This document shows positions 24,784-33,657 of a stretch of 35,787 nucleotides of DNA, piece by piece. Source of the stretch: an uncultured Oscillospiraceae bacterium (GTDB taxonomy: Bacteria; Bacillota; Clostridia; Oscillospirales; Oscillospiraceae). The notes beneath the pieces are model-generated. The model ran no database searches and had not been told where the DNA came from. It saw nothing but the letters and a program-made list of their open reading frames with translations. Numbering within the stretch: position 1 is the stretch's first letter; every line of letters starts with the position of its first letter. Position numbers and translations under genes: made by a program. The stretch is from positions 1 to 35,787 of the forward strand of contig CAUBIP010000008.1 in assembly GCA_958436045.1 (NCBI GenBank), given 5' to 3'.

Positions 24784-26625
24784 ATGTATTGTGTCAGAGC
24801 GGTAACAAAGGACCTGTACTGGGTCGGCGGCAATGACCGGCGGCTTGCGATGTTTGAGGGCGTCTACTCCGTGCCGGACGGCGTCTCCTACAATTCCTAC
24901 CTGCTGCTGGATGAGAAGACAGTCCTGTTCGACACGGTGGACCGGGCAGTCAGCAAGGTGTTTTTTGAGAACATCGCCCATGTGCTCCAGGGGAGACAGC
25001 TTGACTATCTCGTGGTTCAGCATATGGAGCCGGACCACGCCGGGACCCTGGAGGACCTCCTGCTGCGCTACCCGGAAACGACCGTCCTCTGCAATAAAAT
25101 GACGGCGACGATGATCGGCCAGTTTGCGGCCGGGGACCTGTCTGCCCGCCTGCAGATCGTCAGTGAGGGGGAGACCTTCTCCGCCGGGCGGCACACGCTG
25201 CAGTTTATCAATGCGCCCATGGTCCACTGGCCGGAGGTCATGATGACCTATGACCAAACGGATAAAATTCTCTTCTCGGCGGACGCCTTCGGCACCTTCG
25301 GCGCGCTGAACGGGGCGCTGTTTGCCGACGAGGTCGATTTTATGCGGGATTATCTGGACGAGGCGCGCCGGTATTACTGCAATATCGTCGGCAAATACGG
25401 CCAGCAGGTCCAGGCAGTCCTGCAGAAGGCGGCCAAGCTGGAGATCGCGATGCTCTGCCCGCTGCACGGCTTTGTCTGGCGGCAGCAGCTGGGGGATTAC
25501 CTGGAGAAATACCAGGCATGGAGCAGCTATCGGCCGGAGGCGCAGGGCGTTTTAATCGCCTATGCCTCTGTCTATGGCAACACGGAAAATGCCGCCGAGA
25601 TTCTCGCCACGGCCCTGCGGGAGCGGGGGGTGAAGACGGTGATGTACGACGTCTCCGTGACCCCGGCCTCAGAGATCATCGCAGGCTGCTTCCGTTACAG
25701 CCACCTGGTTTTTGCCGCGACGACGTATAACGCCGGGATCTTCATCTCCATGGAGGAGCTGCTGCGGGACCTCGTCGCCCATAATATCCAGAACCGCACC
25801 GTCGCCCTCATCGAAAATGGCACTTGGGCCGCGACATCCGGCAGACTCATGCGCCAGCTGCTGGACGAGTGCAAGAATATGACATTCCTGGGCGAGACGG
25901 TCAGCCTGAAGTCGTCTCTGAAGGCGCCGGGCTATGCCCAGCTGCAGGCCCTGGCCGATACTATCACCGCCACGCTGCCCCAAACGGCGGCACCCCAGCC
26001 CCACGCGGCCGCGACCATCGAAAAAGCAGCCTACCGGAAGCTGACCTACGGCCTGTTTGTCCTGACTGCCCAGCAGGATGGGAAGGACAACGGCTGCATC
26101 ATCAATACCGCCCAGCAGCTGACCTCGACGCCGGGCCGCGTTACGATAGCGGTCAGCAAGCAGAATTTGACGCATGATATGATCCTGCAGACTGGCCGGT
26201 TCAATGTTTCTGTCCTGACGCAGAGCGCGCCATTTGCGCTGTTCCAGCGCTTCGGCTTCCAGTCCGGCCGCACGGTGGATAAATTTGCGGGCCTGGCGTT
26301 CCAGCGCAGTGCCAACGGCCTGGCCTACCTGGCTGAGCACGCGAACGCCTTCTTCTCCGCCCGTGTCGTGGATGCGCTGGACTATGGCAGCCACACCCTG
26401 TTCATCGCCGAGGTGACCGAGGCTGCGGCACTGTCGAGCGAGAGCTCCGTGACCTATGACTACTACTTTGCCCACATCAAGCCGAAGCCCGCTGTCACGC
26501 AGGAGAAAAAGAAGGGCTTTGTCTGCAAGATCTGCGGCTATGTTTACGAGGGCGATACCCTTCCGCCGGATTTCATCTGCCCCCTGTGCAAGCACGGTGC
26601 GGATGACTTTGAGCCCATTTCCTGA
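24784..26625 (+). CDS. Flavodiiron protein fused to flavin reductase and rubredoxin domains
   Basis: A 613-residue multidomain enzyme that reduces oxygen to water and/or NO to N2O, protecting anaerobes. The metallo-beta-lactamase-like domain (1-250) has a complete diiron site: His80, Glu82, Asp84, His85, His148, Asp167 and His228, with the exact family spacing. A flavodoxin domain (about 255-395) binds FMN through YASVYGNTENAA. A flavin-reductase-like domain (about 417-560) begins YGLFVLTAQQDG and has a CIINTAQQLTSTP segment. The C-terminal rubredoxin (about 572-608) has CKICGYVYEGD and CPLCKHG. Much of the electron chain, apart from any separate NAD(P)H:rubredoxin reductase, is thus in one chain. 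It ends with a terminator. Confidence 0.95.
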   Translation: MYCVRAVTKDLYWVGGNDRRLAMFEGVYSVPDGVSYNSYLLLDEKTVLFDTVDRAVSKVFFENIAHVLQGRQLDYLVVQHMEPDHAGTLEDLLLRYPETTVLCNKMTATMIGQFAAGDLSARLQIVSEGETFSAGRHTLQFINAPMVHWPEVMMTYDQTDKILFSADAFGTFGALNGALFADEVDFMRDYLDEARRYYCNIVGKYGQQVQAVLQKAAKLEIAMLCPLHGFVWRQQLGDYLEKYQAWSSYRPEAQGVLIAYASVYGNTENAAEILATALRERGVKTVMYDVSVTPASEIIAGCFRYSHLVFAATTYNAGIFISMEELLRDLVAHNIQNRTVALIENGTWAATSGRLMRQLLDECKNMTFLGETVSLKSSLKAPGYAQLQALADTITATLPQTAAPQPHAAATIEKAAYRKLTYGLFVLTAQQDGKDNGCIINTAQQLTSTPGRVTIAVSKQNLTHDMILQTGRFNVSVLTQSAPFALFQRFGFQSGRTVDKFAGLAFQRSANGLAYLAEHANAFFSARVVDALDYGSHTLFIAEVTEAAALSSESSVTYDYYFAHIKPKPAVTQEKKKGFVCKICGYVYEGDTLPPDFICPLCKHGADDFEPIS

Positions 26626-26908
26626 GCGCCGTCGGCGGCTGTAGGATTGAGAAATCAAGGCTTGATCGCCTGCCCGGGAACTCCCCGGGCGGGCGATTGT
26701 TGCATATTGTGGTGCAGAAAAGGAAGAAAATGACACCAAAGTAGGTTTAAAAATGCCGTTAATGAAAAATTTACGTGTGTTTCTTGCAAAAATCGGGGAA
26801 AATAACGTGTGCGGCAAAAATCCGCTGTGTTTGGCTGCAATTGCCATAATCAACAAAAATATACGGAAATAGTGCGGGAAACTTTTACCTGCAAATTCAT
26901 TTTATCGG
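26626..26908. other. AT-rich gap upstream of V-ATPase promoter
   Basis: This is part of the 477-nt gap between the flavodiiron gene and the V-ATPase operon. After the terminator at 26664-26700 it is markedly AT-rich compared with its surroundings. ACGTGTG occurs twice, near 26772 and 26806, and a small hairpin GCGG/CCGC lies near 26812-26825. I see no gene with a convincing start. The A/T runs directly before the -35 could act as an UP element. Confidence 0.5.
26664..26700 (+). terminator. Terminator of flavodiiron gene
   Basis: ATCGCCTGCCCGGG (26665-26678) pairs with 26684-26697 as a 14-bp stem with one G-T pair, around a 5-nt loop. A short T-rich tail follows. Confidence 0.75.
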
Positions 26909-26937
26909 TTGATTTTCGAAAAAATGACGGCTATTAT
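26909..26937 (+). promoter_or_regulatory. Sigma-A promoter of V-ATPase operon
   Basis: TTGATT (26909-26914), 17-bp spacer, TATTAT (26932-26937). The predicted RNA start near 26944 lies only a few bases before the left arm of a terminator-like hairpin. Confidence 0.7.
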
Positions 26938-26948
26938 TAGAAATATAG

Positions 26949-27006
26949 ATAGCGATATGTTGAAAGGATGAATCAAATCAGTGGCCAGAGACATATCGCT
27001 ATTTTT
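26949..27006 (+). promoter_or_regulatory. 5'-terminal terminator-like hairpin (attenuator candidate) in V-ATPase leader
   Basis: ATAGCGATATG (26949-26959) and CATATCGCTAT (26992-27002) are perfectly complementary over 11 bp, enclose a 32-nt loop and run into five T residues. The structure begins almost at the predicted transcription start and lies about 100 nt before the first gene, so termination here would silence the whole operon. The loop (from TTGAAAGGATGAATC to CCAGAGA) is unusually long for a simple terminator. A small-ligand or protein-controlled attenuator is the natural reading. I cannot assign it to a named riboswitch class. Confidence 0.55.
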
Positions 27007-27102
27007 GTATCTAATGAATATTAGGCGAGGCATTCCGCCAAAAAATGCGAATTGCCGCCGCCGCAGACGCCCGCAGGCGGAGAAAAGAAAGTTGGTGAAC
27101 AC

Positions 27103-27411
27103 TTGGTAGAAAAGACCATGGAAGCGATCAAGGCCGCGGAAGCTGCCGCCCAGGCGCTGGCTCAGGATGCGGCCCAGCAGGCCAAAGACATCCGGCAGCA
27201 GGCCCAGGCGCAGGCCCAGGAGGAGCGCCGTACAAAATGTGAAGCGGCGCGCCGGGACGCTGCCGCCGCGCTGGAGGCAGCGCAGCGGGAAGCGGAAACG
27301 CAGCTGCAGCAGGCGCAGGCCGCCAACGCGGCAGAAATGGAAACCCTGCGGCAGCAGGCGCGGAAAAAGCAGGATCGTGTGGTCGCGGCGATTTTGGATC
27401 AGTTGATCTGA
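27103..27411 (+). CDS. V-type ATPase subunit G/H (stator coiled coil)
   Basis: A 102-residue, Ala-, Gln- and Glu-rich protein forming one continuous coiled coil, as expected for the small peripheral-stalk subunit that pairs with subunit E. No distinctive motif exists in this family, so position at the head of the operon is the main support. The TTG at 27103 is preferred because GGTGA (27094-27098) lies 4 nt upstream and gives an N terminus MVEKTMEAIKAAE. The ATG at 27118 (97 residues) is an alternative. A still longer frame from 27052 runs through a GC-rich hairpin in the leader. Confidence 0.8.
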   Translation: MVEKTMEAIKAAEAAAQALAQDAAQQAKDIRQQAQAQAQEERRTKCEAARRDAAAALEAAQREAETQLQQAQAANAAEMETLRQQARKKQDRVVAAILDQLI

Positions 27412-27455
27412 TCGGCCGCAGCTTTACTAGAAACAAATAAAGGAGGTGTGTAGGA

Positions 27456-29474
27456 ATGGCAGTTGTGCAGATGCAGCGTATGAATATCTTCGGCCTGAAG
27501 GCTGACCGGAAGCAGATCCTGGAACGGGTCCAGCGGTGGGGCCTGATGGAGGTCGATATCCAGCTGGAGGACGCGCAGTTTTCCTGCAGCGATACGCTGG
27601 CCCAGCGGCAGCAGTTTGACCGGCAGATCCGGGCACTGCAGCAGGCGCTGGAACTGCTGGACCGGTATGCACCGGAGAAAAAAGGCCTGGCAGGGATGCT
27701 GGGCGGAAAAACGCAGATCACCCAGGCGGAATATGCTGCCATTGTACAGGATCAGGCGGCGGTGATGCGCAAGGCCAACGCGATGCTGGAGGAAGAGAAA
27801 AGCATCGCAGCAAACCAGGCGGCCATCGCCAAGCTGCAAGCGCAGCAGGAGAGCCTGACGCCCTGGCTGGGGCTGGATGTCCCCATGAACGCCAAGGGGA
27901 CGGCCCACGCGGCCCTCTTATGCGGGACGCTGCCGGGCCAGTGGGACCAGCAGACCCTGCAGACAGAGCTTGCATCCCTTGCCCCGGAGGTCGACGCTTT
28001 CGATGCGGAGATCTTATTTCAGGACCGGGACCTGTGCTATCTCAGCTTTGTTGTCCTGCGGGAGCAGGCGCAGCCGCTGGAGCAGGCCCTGCGGGGCATC
28101 GGCTTTGCCCGGCCCGCCATCAGTTGCGAGAAGACCCCGGCCCAGGCGCGGGAAGATATGGCGCGCCAGGTGCGGGAGCTAGAAGAAAAAATTGCCGCGG
28201 CGCAGCAAAGACAGGCTGCCTGCGGCCAGGAGCGCCGGGCATTCCAGATCGCGGTAGATTATTATAGGACCCGGGCGGATAAATATACTGTTCTGGGCAA
28301 GCTCCCCCAGAGCGCCAATACCTTCCTCATCAGCGGCTACGTGCCTATGCGGGAGGGGCAGGCGTTTGCCAAGAAATTGGAGGCGGATTTCGCCGTCTCA
28401 GCGGAGCTGGAGGAACCGGACCCGGATGCGGATGTGCCGGTGCTGCTGAAGAACAACAAATTCGGCGCCATCTGCGAGGGCATCCTGGCCTCCTTTGGCC
28501 TGCCGGGCAAGGGGGAGATCGACCCATCGTTTATCACGGCGTGCTTCTTCGTCTTCCTCTTCGGCCTGATGCTCTCGGACGCGGCCTACGGCCTGATCGT
28601 ATCCCTGGCCTGCGGCATTTGCCTTTTGAAATTCCCACGGATGGGCGAGAGCCTGAAAAAGAGCCTGCAGCTGTTTTTCTGGTGCGGCTTGTCTACGATC
28701 TTCTGGGGCATTATGTTCGGCGGCTATTTTGGCGACGTTGTGGATGTCGTCTCCCGGACGTTCTTCGGCAAGGAGGTCACAGTCCCGGCAGCTTGGTTCG
28801 TCCCGCTGAAGGACCCGACGCGGCTGCTGGTCTACTCCATGCTCTTTGGCCTGATTCACCTGTTTACGGGCCTGGCCCTCAAGGGCTATCTGTATTTAAA
28901 GCAGAAAGATATCGCCGGATTCCTGTTTGACGTTGTCTGCTGGTTCCTGATGCTGGTCGGCCTTATTATCATGCTACTGCCGACGGACCTGTTCTACGGC
29001 ATCTCCCAGATGACCTTTGCCTTCCCGGCGGGGGTTGTCACAGCTGGTAAGATCATGGCGGCGGCGGGCGCTTTGGGCATTTTGCTTATGTCCGCCCGGG
29101 GCAAGAAGAACATCGGGCTGCGCATCGCGCTGGGCGCGTATGATCTTTATAATATCACCGGCTGGCTCAGCGATGTCCTGTCTTATTCCCGCCTGCTGGC
29201 CCTGGGCTTGGCGACGGGCGTTATCGCTCAGGTCGTCAACCAGATGGGCAGTATGCTGGGCGGCGGCGTCCTCGGCGCGATCGCGTTTATTGTGATCTTT
29301 ATCGTCGGGCACCTGCTGAACCTGGGCATCAACCTGCTGGGCGCCTATGTCCACACCTGCCGTTTGCAGTACGTGGAATTCTTCGGCAAATTCTATGAAG
29401 GCACCGGCCGTGCCTTTGAACCTTTCAGAAACGACACAAAATACATTGACATTATGGAGGTTAACGAGAAATGA
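27456..29474 (+). CDS. V-type ATPase subunit I (membrane stator)
   Basis: A 672-residue subunit, equivalent to eukaryotic subunit a and archaeal AtpI. It forms the half-channels by which ions reach the rotor ring. The N-terminal half (1 to about 345), from MAVVQMQRMNIFGLKADRKQ, is a cytoplasmic arm with coiled coils near 95-130 and 235-270. The C-terminal half has about eight membrane helices, beginning near FITACFFVFLFGLMLSDAAY and ending near IVGHLLNLGINLLGAYVH. The conserved ending LQYVEFFGKFYEGTGRAFEPF is typical. AAAGGAGGTG precedes the start, and the stop overlaps subunit K as ATGA. Confidence 0.95.
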   Translation: MAVVQMQRMNIFGLKADRKQILERVQRWGLMEVDIQLEDAQFSCSDTLAQRQQFDRQIRALQQALELLDRYAPEKKGLAGMLGGKTQITQAEYAAIVQDQAAVMRKANAMLEEEKSIAANQAAIAKLQAQQESLTPWLGLDVPMNAKGTAHAALLCGTLPGQWDQQTLQTELASLAPEVDAFDAEILFQDRDLCYLSFVVLREQAQPLEQALRGIGFARPAISCEKTPAQAREDMARQVRELEEKIAAAQQRQAACGQERRAFQIAVDYYRTRADKYTVLGKLPQSANTFLISGYVPMREGQAFAKKLEADFAVSAELEEPDPDADVPVLLKNNKFGAICEGILASFGLPGKGEIDPSFITACFFVFLFGLMLSDAAYGLIVSLACGICLLKFPRMGESLKKSLQLFFWCGLSTIFWGIMFGGYFGDVVDVVSRTFFGKEVTVPAAWFVPLKDPTRLLVYSMLFGLIHLFTGLALKGYLYLKQKDIAGFLFDVVCWFLMLVGLIIMLLPTDLFYGISQMTFAFPAGVVTAGKIMAAAGALGILLMSARGKKNIGLRIALGAYDLYNITGWLSDVLSYSRLLALGLATGVIAQVVNQMGSMLGGGVLGAIAFIVIFIVGHLLNLGINLLGAYVHTCRLQYVEFFGKFYEGTGRAFEPFRNDTKYIDIMEVNEK

Positions 29475-29941
29475 ACGGTATTGTTTATGCACTGATCGGC
29501 GCTGCCTTGGCAGTTGGTCTGGCGGGCTGCGGCTCTGCCATCGGCGTAGGGATTGCGGGCCAGGCGGCCTCGGGTGTTGTTACAGTCGATCCCAGCAAAT
29601 TCGCAAAGGTCCTGATCCTGCAGCTGCTGCCCGGCACCCAGGGCATCTACGGCCTGCTCGTCGGCTTTATCACGCTTTCTAAGATCGGCCTGCTGGGCGG
29701 CGGCGCAGCCAGCCTGGACGCTTCGACCGGTCTTCTGATCCTGGCCGCCTGCCTGCCCATCGCCATTGTCGGCCTCGTCTCCGGCATCCATCAGGGCAAG
29801 ACGGCGGCTGCCGGTATCGGTATTGTCGCCAAGAAGCCGGAGCAGTTCGGCAAGGCCATGCTGTTCCCGGCCATGGTCGAGACATACGCGATCCTGGCGC
29901 TGCTGATCTCGATCCTGGCTGTCTCCGCGATCAACGTATAA
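29471..29941 (+). CDS. V-type ATPase subunit K (rotor ring proteolipid), sodium-binding type
   Basis: A 156-residue proteolipid with four helices, formed by two fused hairpins. Rotor residues known to hold sodium in Enterococcus hirae NtpK are conserved: Leu53, Thr56, Gln57 and Tyr60 in QLLPGTQGIYG, Gln108 in SGIHQGK, and the ion-binding Glu137 in FPAMVETYAIL. Only the second hairpin carries the acidic residue, as in NtpK. This predicts sodium coupling. In fermenting Clostridia such enzymes may pump sodium out or make ATP; the sequence does not decide the direction. Confidence 0.95.
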   Translation: MNGIVYALIGAALAVGLAGCGSAIGVGIAGQAASGVVTVDPSKFAKVLILQLLPGTQGIYGLLVGFITLSKIGLLGGGAASLDASTGLLILAACLPIAIVGLVSGIHQGKTAAAGIGIVAKKPEQFGKAMLFPAMVETYAILALLISILAVSAINV

Positions 29942-29965
29942 GCAGCCGTTGGGAGTGAAACGCTT

Positions 29966-30559
29966 ATGAGTGGATTGGAAAAAATCATCGGGCAGATCGA
30001 CGCGCAGGCGAAGGCCGACGCGGCGGAGCTGCTGCGTTGCGCCCAGGCAGATGCGGAGGAGCTCCGCAGCCAGGCGCAGGATAGCTGCCAAGCGGAGCTG
30101 GCGCAGATCCAGGAAAGATCCACCCGGGATATCGCGGCCTGCCGTGCCCGCGCCGCTTCGGCGCTGGAGCAGCAGCGGCGCATGGCGCTGCTGCAGACCA
30201 AGCAGGAGATCATCGGGCAGATGCTGCAAAGTGCGCTGCATACACTGCAGGCGGAACCGGCAGACGCGTATTTTACCGCGGTCGAAAAGCTAGTCGGGCG
30301 CTTTGCCCGGCCCCAGGCGGGGCAGATCGTCTTTTCCCAGCAGGATCTGGATCGCATGCCCGAGAATTTTGCCGCGCGGCTGAACGCCATCGCCCAGGAG
30401 AAGGGCGGCGCGCTGACCCTGGCCCCGGCGGGGCGGGTCGTTGGCGGCGGCTTTATCCTCGTTTACGGCGGCATTGAAGAAAACTGCACGTTCCCGGCGC
30501 TGTTTGAAGCCCGGAAAGAGGAATTGCAGGACCTGGTGCATAAGCAGCTGTTCGCATAA
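29966..30559 (+). CDS. V-type ATPase subunit E (peripheral stalk)
   Basis: A 197-residue stator subunit. The N-terminal ~105 residues, from MSGLEKIIGQIDAQAKADAA, are a long Ala/Glu/Gln coiled coil that pairs with subunit G/H. The globular C-terminal part, with VGGGFILVYGGIEENCTFPA and EARKEELQDLVHKQLF, binds the catalytic head. The length and these two features match family E. GGGAGTGA is the ribosome site. It lies 24 nt after subunit K. Confidence 0.93.
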   Translation: MSGLEKIIGQIDAQAKADAAELLRCAQADAEELRSQAQDSCQAELAQIQERSTRDIAACRARAASALEQQRRMALLQTKQEIIGQMLQSALHTLQAEPADAYFTAVEKLVGRFARPQAGQIVFSQQDLDRMPENFAARLNAIAQEKGGALTLAPAGRVVGGGFILVYGGIEENCTFPALFEARKEELQDLVHKQLFA

Positions 30560-30582
30560 GGGCGACAGGAAGGGAGTTTTCC

Positions 30583-31557
30583 ATGTCTGATACAACATAT
30601 ACCTATGCGGTGGCGCAGATCCGGGCCCTGGAACTGAGTTTACTGAGCGCGGCAGATATCGAGCAGCTGGTGGCCTGCAAGAGCCAGGCCCAGTGCCTGC
30701 AGCTTCTGGCAGAAAAGGGCTGGGGCGGCAGCGAGATCCCCCAGAAGCCAGAGGCCATTTTGCAGGCCGAACGGAAAAAGGCGTGGCAGACGGTACGGGA
30801 GCTTGTCAAGGACGATGCAGCGGTGCTGGATGTGCTGTCCTACCCGGACCTGTTTCATAACCTCAAGGCAGCCGTCAAGCAGGCCTGCACGAAGGAAGCT
30901 GTGCCGGAGATCTATGTCGCCGATTGCGCGATCACCGGCGAGACGATGCAGCAGTGGCTGAGCGAGAAGGACTACGACGCCTTCCCGGAAAATATGCGCG
31001 CTGCTGCCCGGGAGGCATTTGAGACCCTCCTGCACACCGGCGACGGCCAGTTGTGCGATGTGATCGTCGACCGGGCTGCCCTGGTGGCGATCCGCCAGGC
31101 GGGCCAGGCGGCTTCGGAGCCGATCCTGCGGGATTACGCCGAGTCGACCGTCGCGGTCGCAGATATCCGCATCGCGGCCCGGGGCATGAAGACCGGGAAA
31201 AACCAGGAATTCCTGCTGCGGGCGCTGGCCCCGTGTGACGCCTTCGTGCCAGAAAATCTGGCCGCGGCGGCCCTGCGGGGGATGCAGCCCCTGTGCGATT
31301 ATCTGGAGAGCACAGGCTACGGCGAGGCCGGGCAGGCGCTGCGGGAGTCCCCGGCGGCATTTGAGCGCTGGTGTGATAACCGCATCATCGAGACCATTGA
31401 GCCGCAAAAACGCAATTCCTTTACCGCCGGCCCCCTGATCGCGTATCTGCTGGGGCGGGAGAATGAGATCAAAACCGTTCGGATCATTCTGACCGGCAAG
31501 CTCAACGGTCTGCCGGAGGCAGAGATCCGGGAAAGGGTAAGGAAGATGTATGGCTAA
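30583..31557 (+). CDS. V-type ATPase subunit C (AC39/d type)
   Basis: A 324-residue, mostly helical subunit that forms the socket joining the central shaft to the membrane rotor. It begins YTYAVAQIRALELSLLSAAD and ends with ENEIKTVRIILTGKLNGLPE and the basic tail RERVRKMYG, both characteristic of the vATP-synt_AC39 family. It overlaps subunit F by 8 nt. Confidence 0.93.
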   Translation: MSDTTYTYAVAQIRALELSLLSAADIEQLVACKSQAQCLQLLAEKGWGGSEIPQKPEAILQAERKKAWQTVRELVKDDAAVLDVLSYPDLFHNLKAAVKQACTKEAVPEIYVADCAITGETMQQWLSEKDYDAFPENMRAAAREAFETLLHTGDGQLCDVIVDRAALVAIRQAGQAASEPILRDYAESTVAVADIRIAARGMKTGKNQEFLLRALAPCDAFVPENLAAAALRGMQPLCDYLESTGYGEAGQALRESPAAFERWCDNRIIETIEPQKRNSFTAGPLIAYLLGRENEIKTVRIILTGKLNGLPEAEIRERVRKMYG

Positions 31558-31870
31558 AATTGCAGTAATGGGCTATTATGACAGCATCTACGGCTTTGCG
31601 GCCTTGGGGCTGGAGACCTATCCGGTGGACAGCCAGGAGCAGGGGAAAAAGCTGCTGCGCCAGCTGGCCGAGCGCGATTATGCCGTGATTTACATGACAG
31701 AAGCGCTGGCCCAGCAGCTGGCGGCGGAGGTCAGCCGGTATCGCACCGCCATGACGCCCGCCATTATCCTGATCCCCGGCGTGGCCGGGAACACGGAGCA
31801 GGGCATCCGGAGCGTCAAGCAGTCCGTCGAGAAGGCGGTCGGCTCCGATATCCTGTTCTCCAATCAATAA
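31550..31870 (+). CDS. V-type ATPase subunit F (central shaft)
   Basis: A 106-residue Rossmann-like subunit that sits on the central stalk with subunit D. The start MAKIAVMGYYDSIYGFAALG and the following YAVIYMTEALAQQL and AIILIPG strands are typical. It starts inside the end of subunit C in another frame, implying translational coupling, and precedes subunit A by 21 nt. Confidence 0.93.
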   Translation: MAKIAVMGYYDSIYGFAALGLETYPVDSQEQGKKLLRQLAERDYAVIYMTEALAQQLAAEVSRYRTAMTPAIILIPGVAGNTEQGIRSVKQSVEKAVGSDILFSNQ

Positions 31871-31891
31871 GAAAGGTGGGTGAGACTGCCC

Positions 31892-33646
31892 ATGAGTAAA
31901 GGTACGATCAAAAAAGTCGCCGGCCCTCTGGTCATCGCCGAGGGGATGCGCGATGCAAATATGTTCGATGTGGTGCGTGTCAGCAGCCAGCGCCTAATCG
32001 GCGAGATCATCGAGATGCACGGCGATGAGGCGTCGATCCAGGTTTATGAGGAGACCTCAGGCCTGGGCCCCGGCGAGCCGGTCGAGTCCATGGAGGTGCC
32101 CCTGTCTGTCGAGTTGGGGCCTGGCCTGATTGCCAGCATTTACGACGGCATCCAGCGCCCGCTGGATGACATTATGAAGATCTCCGGCAACAACCTCAAG
32201 CGCGGCGTCGAGGTCCCCTCGCTCAAGCGCGACCGGGTTTGGCATTTTGTCCCCGAGGCAAAGGTCGGAGATCGGGTCTCCGCTGGGGACGTCCTCGGAA
32301 CCGTAGAAGAGACCGCCGCCGTGACCCAGAAGATCATGGTGCCCTACGGCGTCAGCGGCACGGTCAAGAGAATCGAAGCCGGTGATTTTATTGTCACCGA
32401 TCCCATCGCGGTGCTGGACTGCGATGGAAAAGAGCGCCCTGTGACCATGCTGCAGAAGTGGCCGGTCCGCCGGGGCCGCCCGTACCAGAAGAAGCTGCCC
32501 CCGGCAACGCCGCTGGTCACAGGCCAGCGCGTCATCGACACGTTCTTCCCCATTGCCAGAGGCGGTGTGGCCGCCGTTCCCGGTCCCTTCGGCAGCGGCA
32601 AGACGGTCATTCAGCACCAGCTGGCCAAATGGGCGGAGGCGGATATTGTTGTCTACATTGGCTGCGGCGAGCGCGGCAATGAAATGACGGACGTTCTAAA
32701 TGAATTCCCCGCACTGAAGGACCCGAAGACCGGCCGTTCCCTGATGGAGCGCACGGTCCTGATCGCCAACACGTCGGATATGCCTGTCGCCGCCCGGGAG
32801 GCGTCGATTTATACCGGCATTACCATTGCCGAGTATTTCCGCGACATGGGCTATTCCGTTGCCCTGATGGCTGACTCCACATCCCGCTGGGCTGAGGCTC
32901 TGCGTGAGATGTCCGGCCGTCTGGAAGAGATGCCCGGTGAAGAAGGCTATCCGGCCTACCTCGGCTCCCGCCTGGCCCAGTTCTATGAACGCGCCGGTGA
33001 AGTCGTCACCCTGGGCAAGGACGCCCGGGTGGGCACTTTGTCCGTCATCGGCGCAGTCTCGCCTCCGGGCGGCGATATCTCCGAGCCCGTCTCCCAGGCG
33101 ACGCTGCGGATCGTCAAGGTCTTCTGGGGCCTGGATTCGGCCCTAGCCTATAAGCGCCATTTCCCGGCCATCAACTGGCTGACCAGCTACTCGCTGTATC
33201 TGGATTCTATGGGCAAATGGTTTGATGAGAAGGTCTCCCCCGAATGGATGCGCTGCCGCCAGGCGATGATGAGCCTGCTGCATGATGAGGCGGAGCTGGA
33301 CGAGATCGTCAAGATGGTCGGTATGGACGCCCTGTCTGCCGGTGACCGGCTGAAAATGGAGGCAGCCCGGTCCATCCGTGAGGACTTCCTGCACCAGAAC
33401 TCGTTCCACGAGGTCGATACCTATTCCTCCCTGAAAAAGCAGCTTCTGATGATGCAGCTGGTGCTGGCCTTCTACAAGCAGGCAAAGGGAGCACTGGCAA
33501 CGGGCGCTTCCATCAATGATCTCTTGAAAATGCCTGTCCGTGAGCGGATCGGTCGATTCAAGTACACGCTGGAAGAAAATCTGGATGTGGAATACGACGA
33601 TATCACTGAGGCGCTTTGCCATGAAATTGCTGTGTGTTGTAGCTAG
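31892..33646 (+). CDS. V-type ATPase catalytic subunit A
   Basis: A 584-residue catalytic subunit. The P-loop GPFGSGKT is at residues 231-238. The bulge or non-homologous region that separates A subunits from F-type beta is present at about 110-200. Further conserved motifs are YIGCGERGNEM, the ADSTSRWAEALREMSGRLEE segment, GEEGYPAYLGSRLAQFYERA and GAVSPPGGDISEPV. The ATG at 31892 (MSKGTIKKVAGPLV) is preferred over an in-frame GTG at 31880, which lies against the AAGGTGG ribosome site. Confidence 0.97.
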   Translation: MSKGTIKKVAGPLVIAEGMRDANMFDVVRVSSQRLIGEIIEMHGDEASIQVYEETSGLGPGEPVESMEVPLSVELGPGLIASIYDGIQRPLDDIMKISGNNLKRGVEVPSLKRDRVWHFVPEAKVGDRVSAGDVLGTVEETAAVTQKIMVPYGVSGTVKRIEAGDFIVTDPIAVLDCDGKERPVTMLQKWPVRRGRPYQKKLPPATPLVTGQRVIDTFFPIARGGVAAVPGPFGSGKTVIQHQLAKWAEADIVVYIGCGERGNEMTDVLNEFPALKDPKTGRSLMERTVLIANTSDMPVAAREASIYTGITIAEYFRDMGYSVALMADSTSRWAEALREMSGRLEEMPGEEGYPAYLGSRLAQFYERAGEVVTLGKDARVGTLSVIGAVSPPGGDISEPVSQATLRIVKVFWGLDSALAYKRHFPAINWLTSYSLYLDSMGKWFDEKVSPEWMRCRQAMMSLLHDEAELDEIVKMVGMDALSAGDRLKMEAARSIREDFLHQNSFHEVDTYSSLKKQLLMMQLVLAFYKQAKGALATGASINDLLKMPVRERIGRFKYTLEENLDVEYDDITEALCHEIAVCCS

Positions 33647-33657
33647 GAGGACCTCTG

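Noticed and set aside
26968..27024. 18-codon open frame in the V-ATPase leader that spans the hairpin (MNQISGQRHIAIFVSNEY)
   Set aside because: A leader peptide controlling the attenuator was considered, but AAAGG directly abuts the ATG and leaves no normal spacing, and there is no run of regulatory codons.
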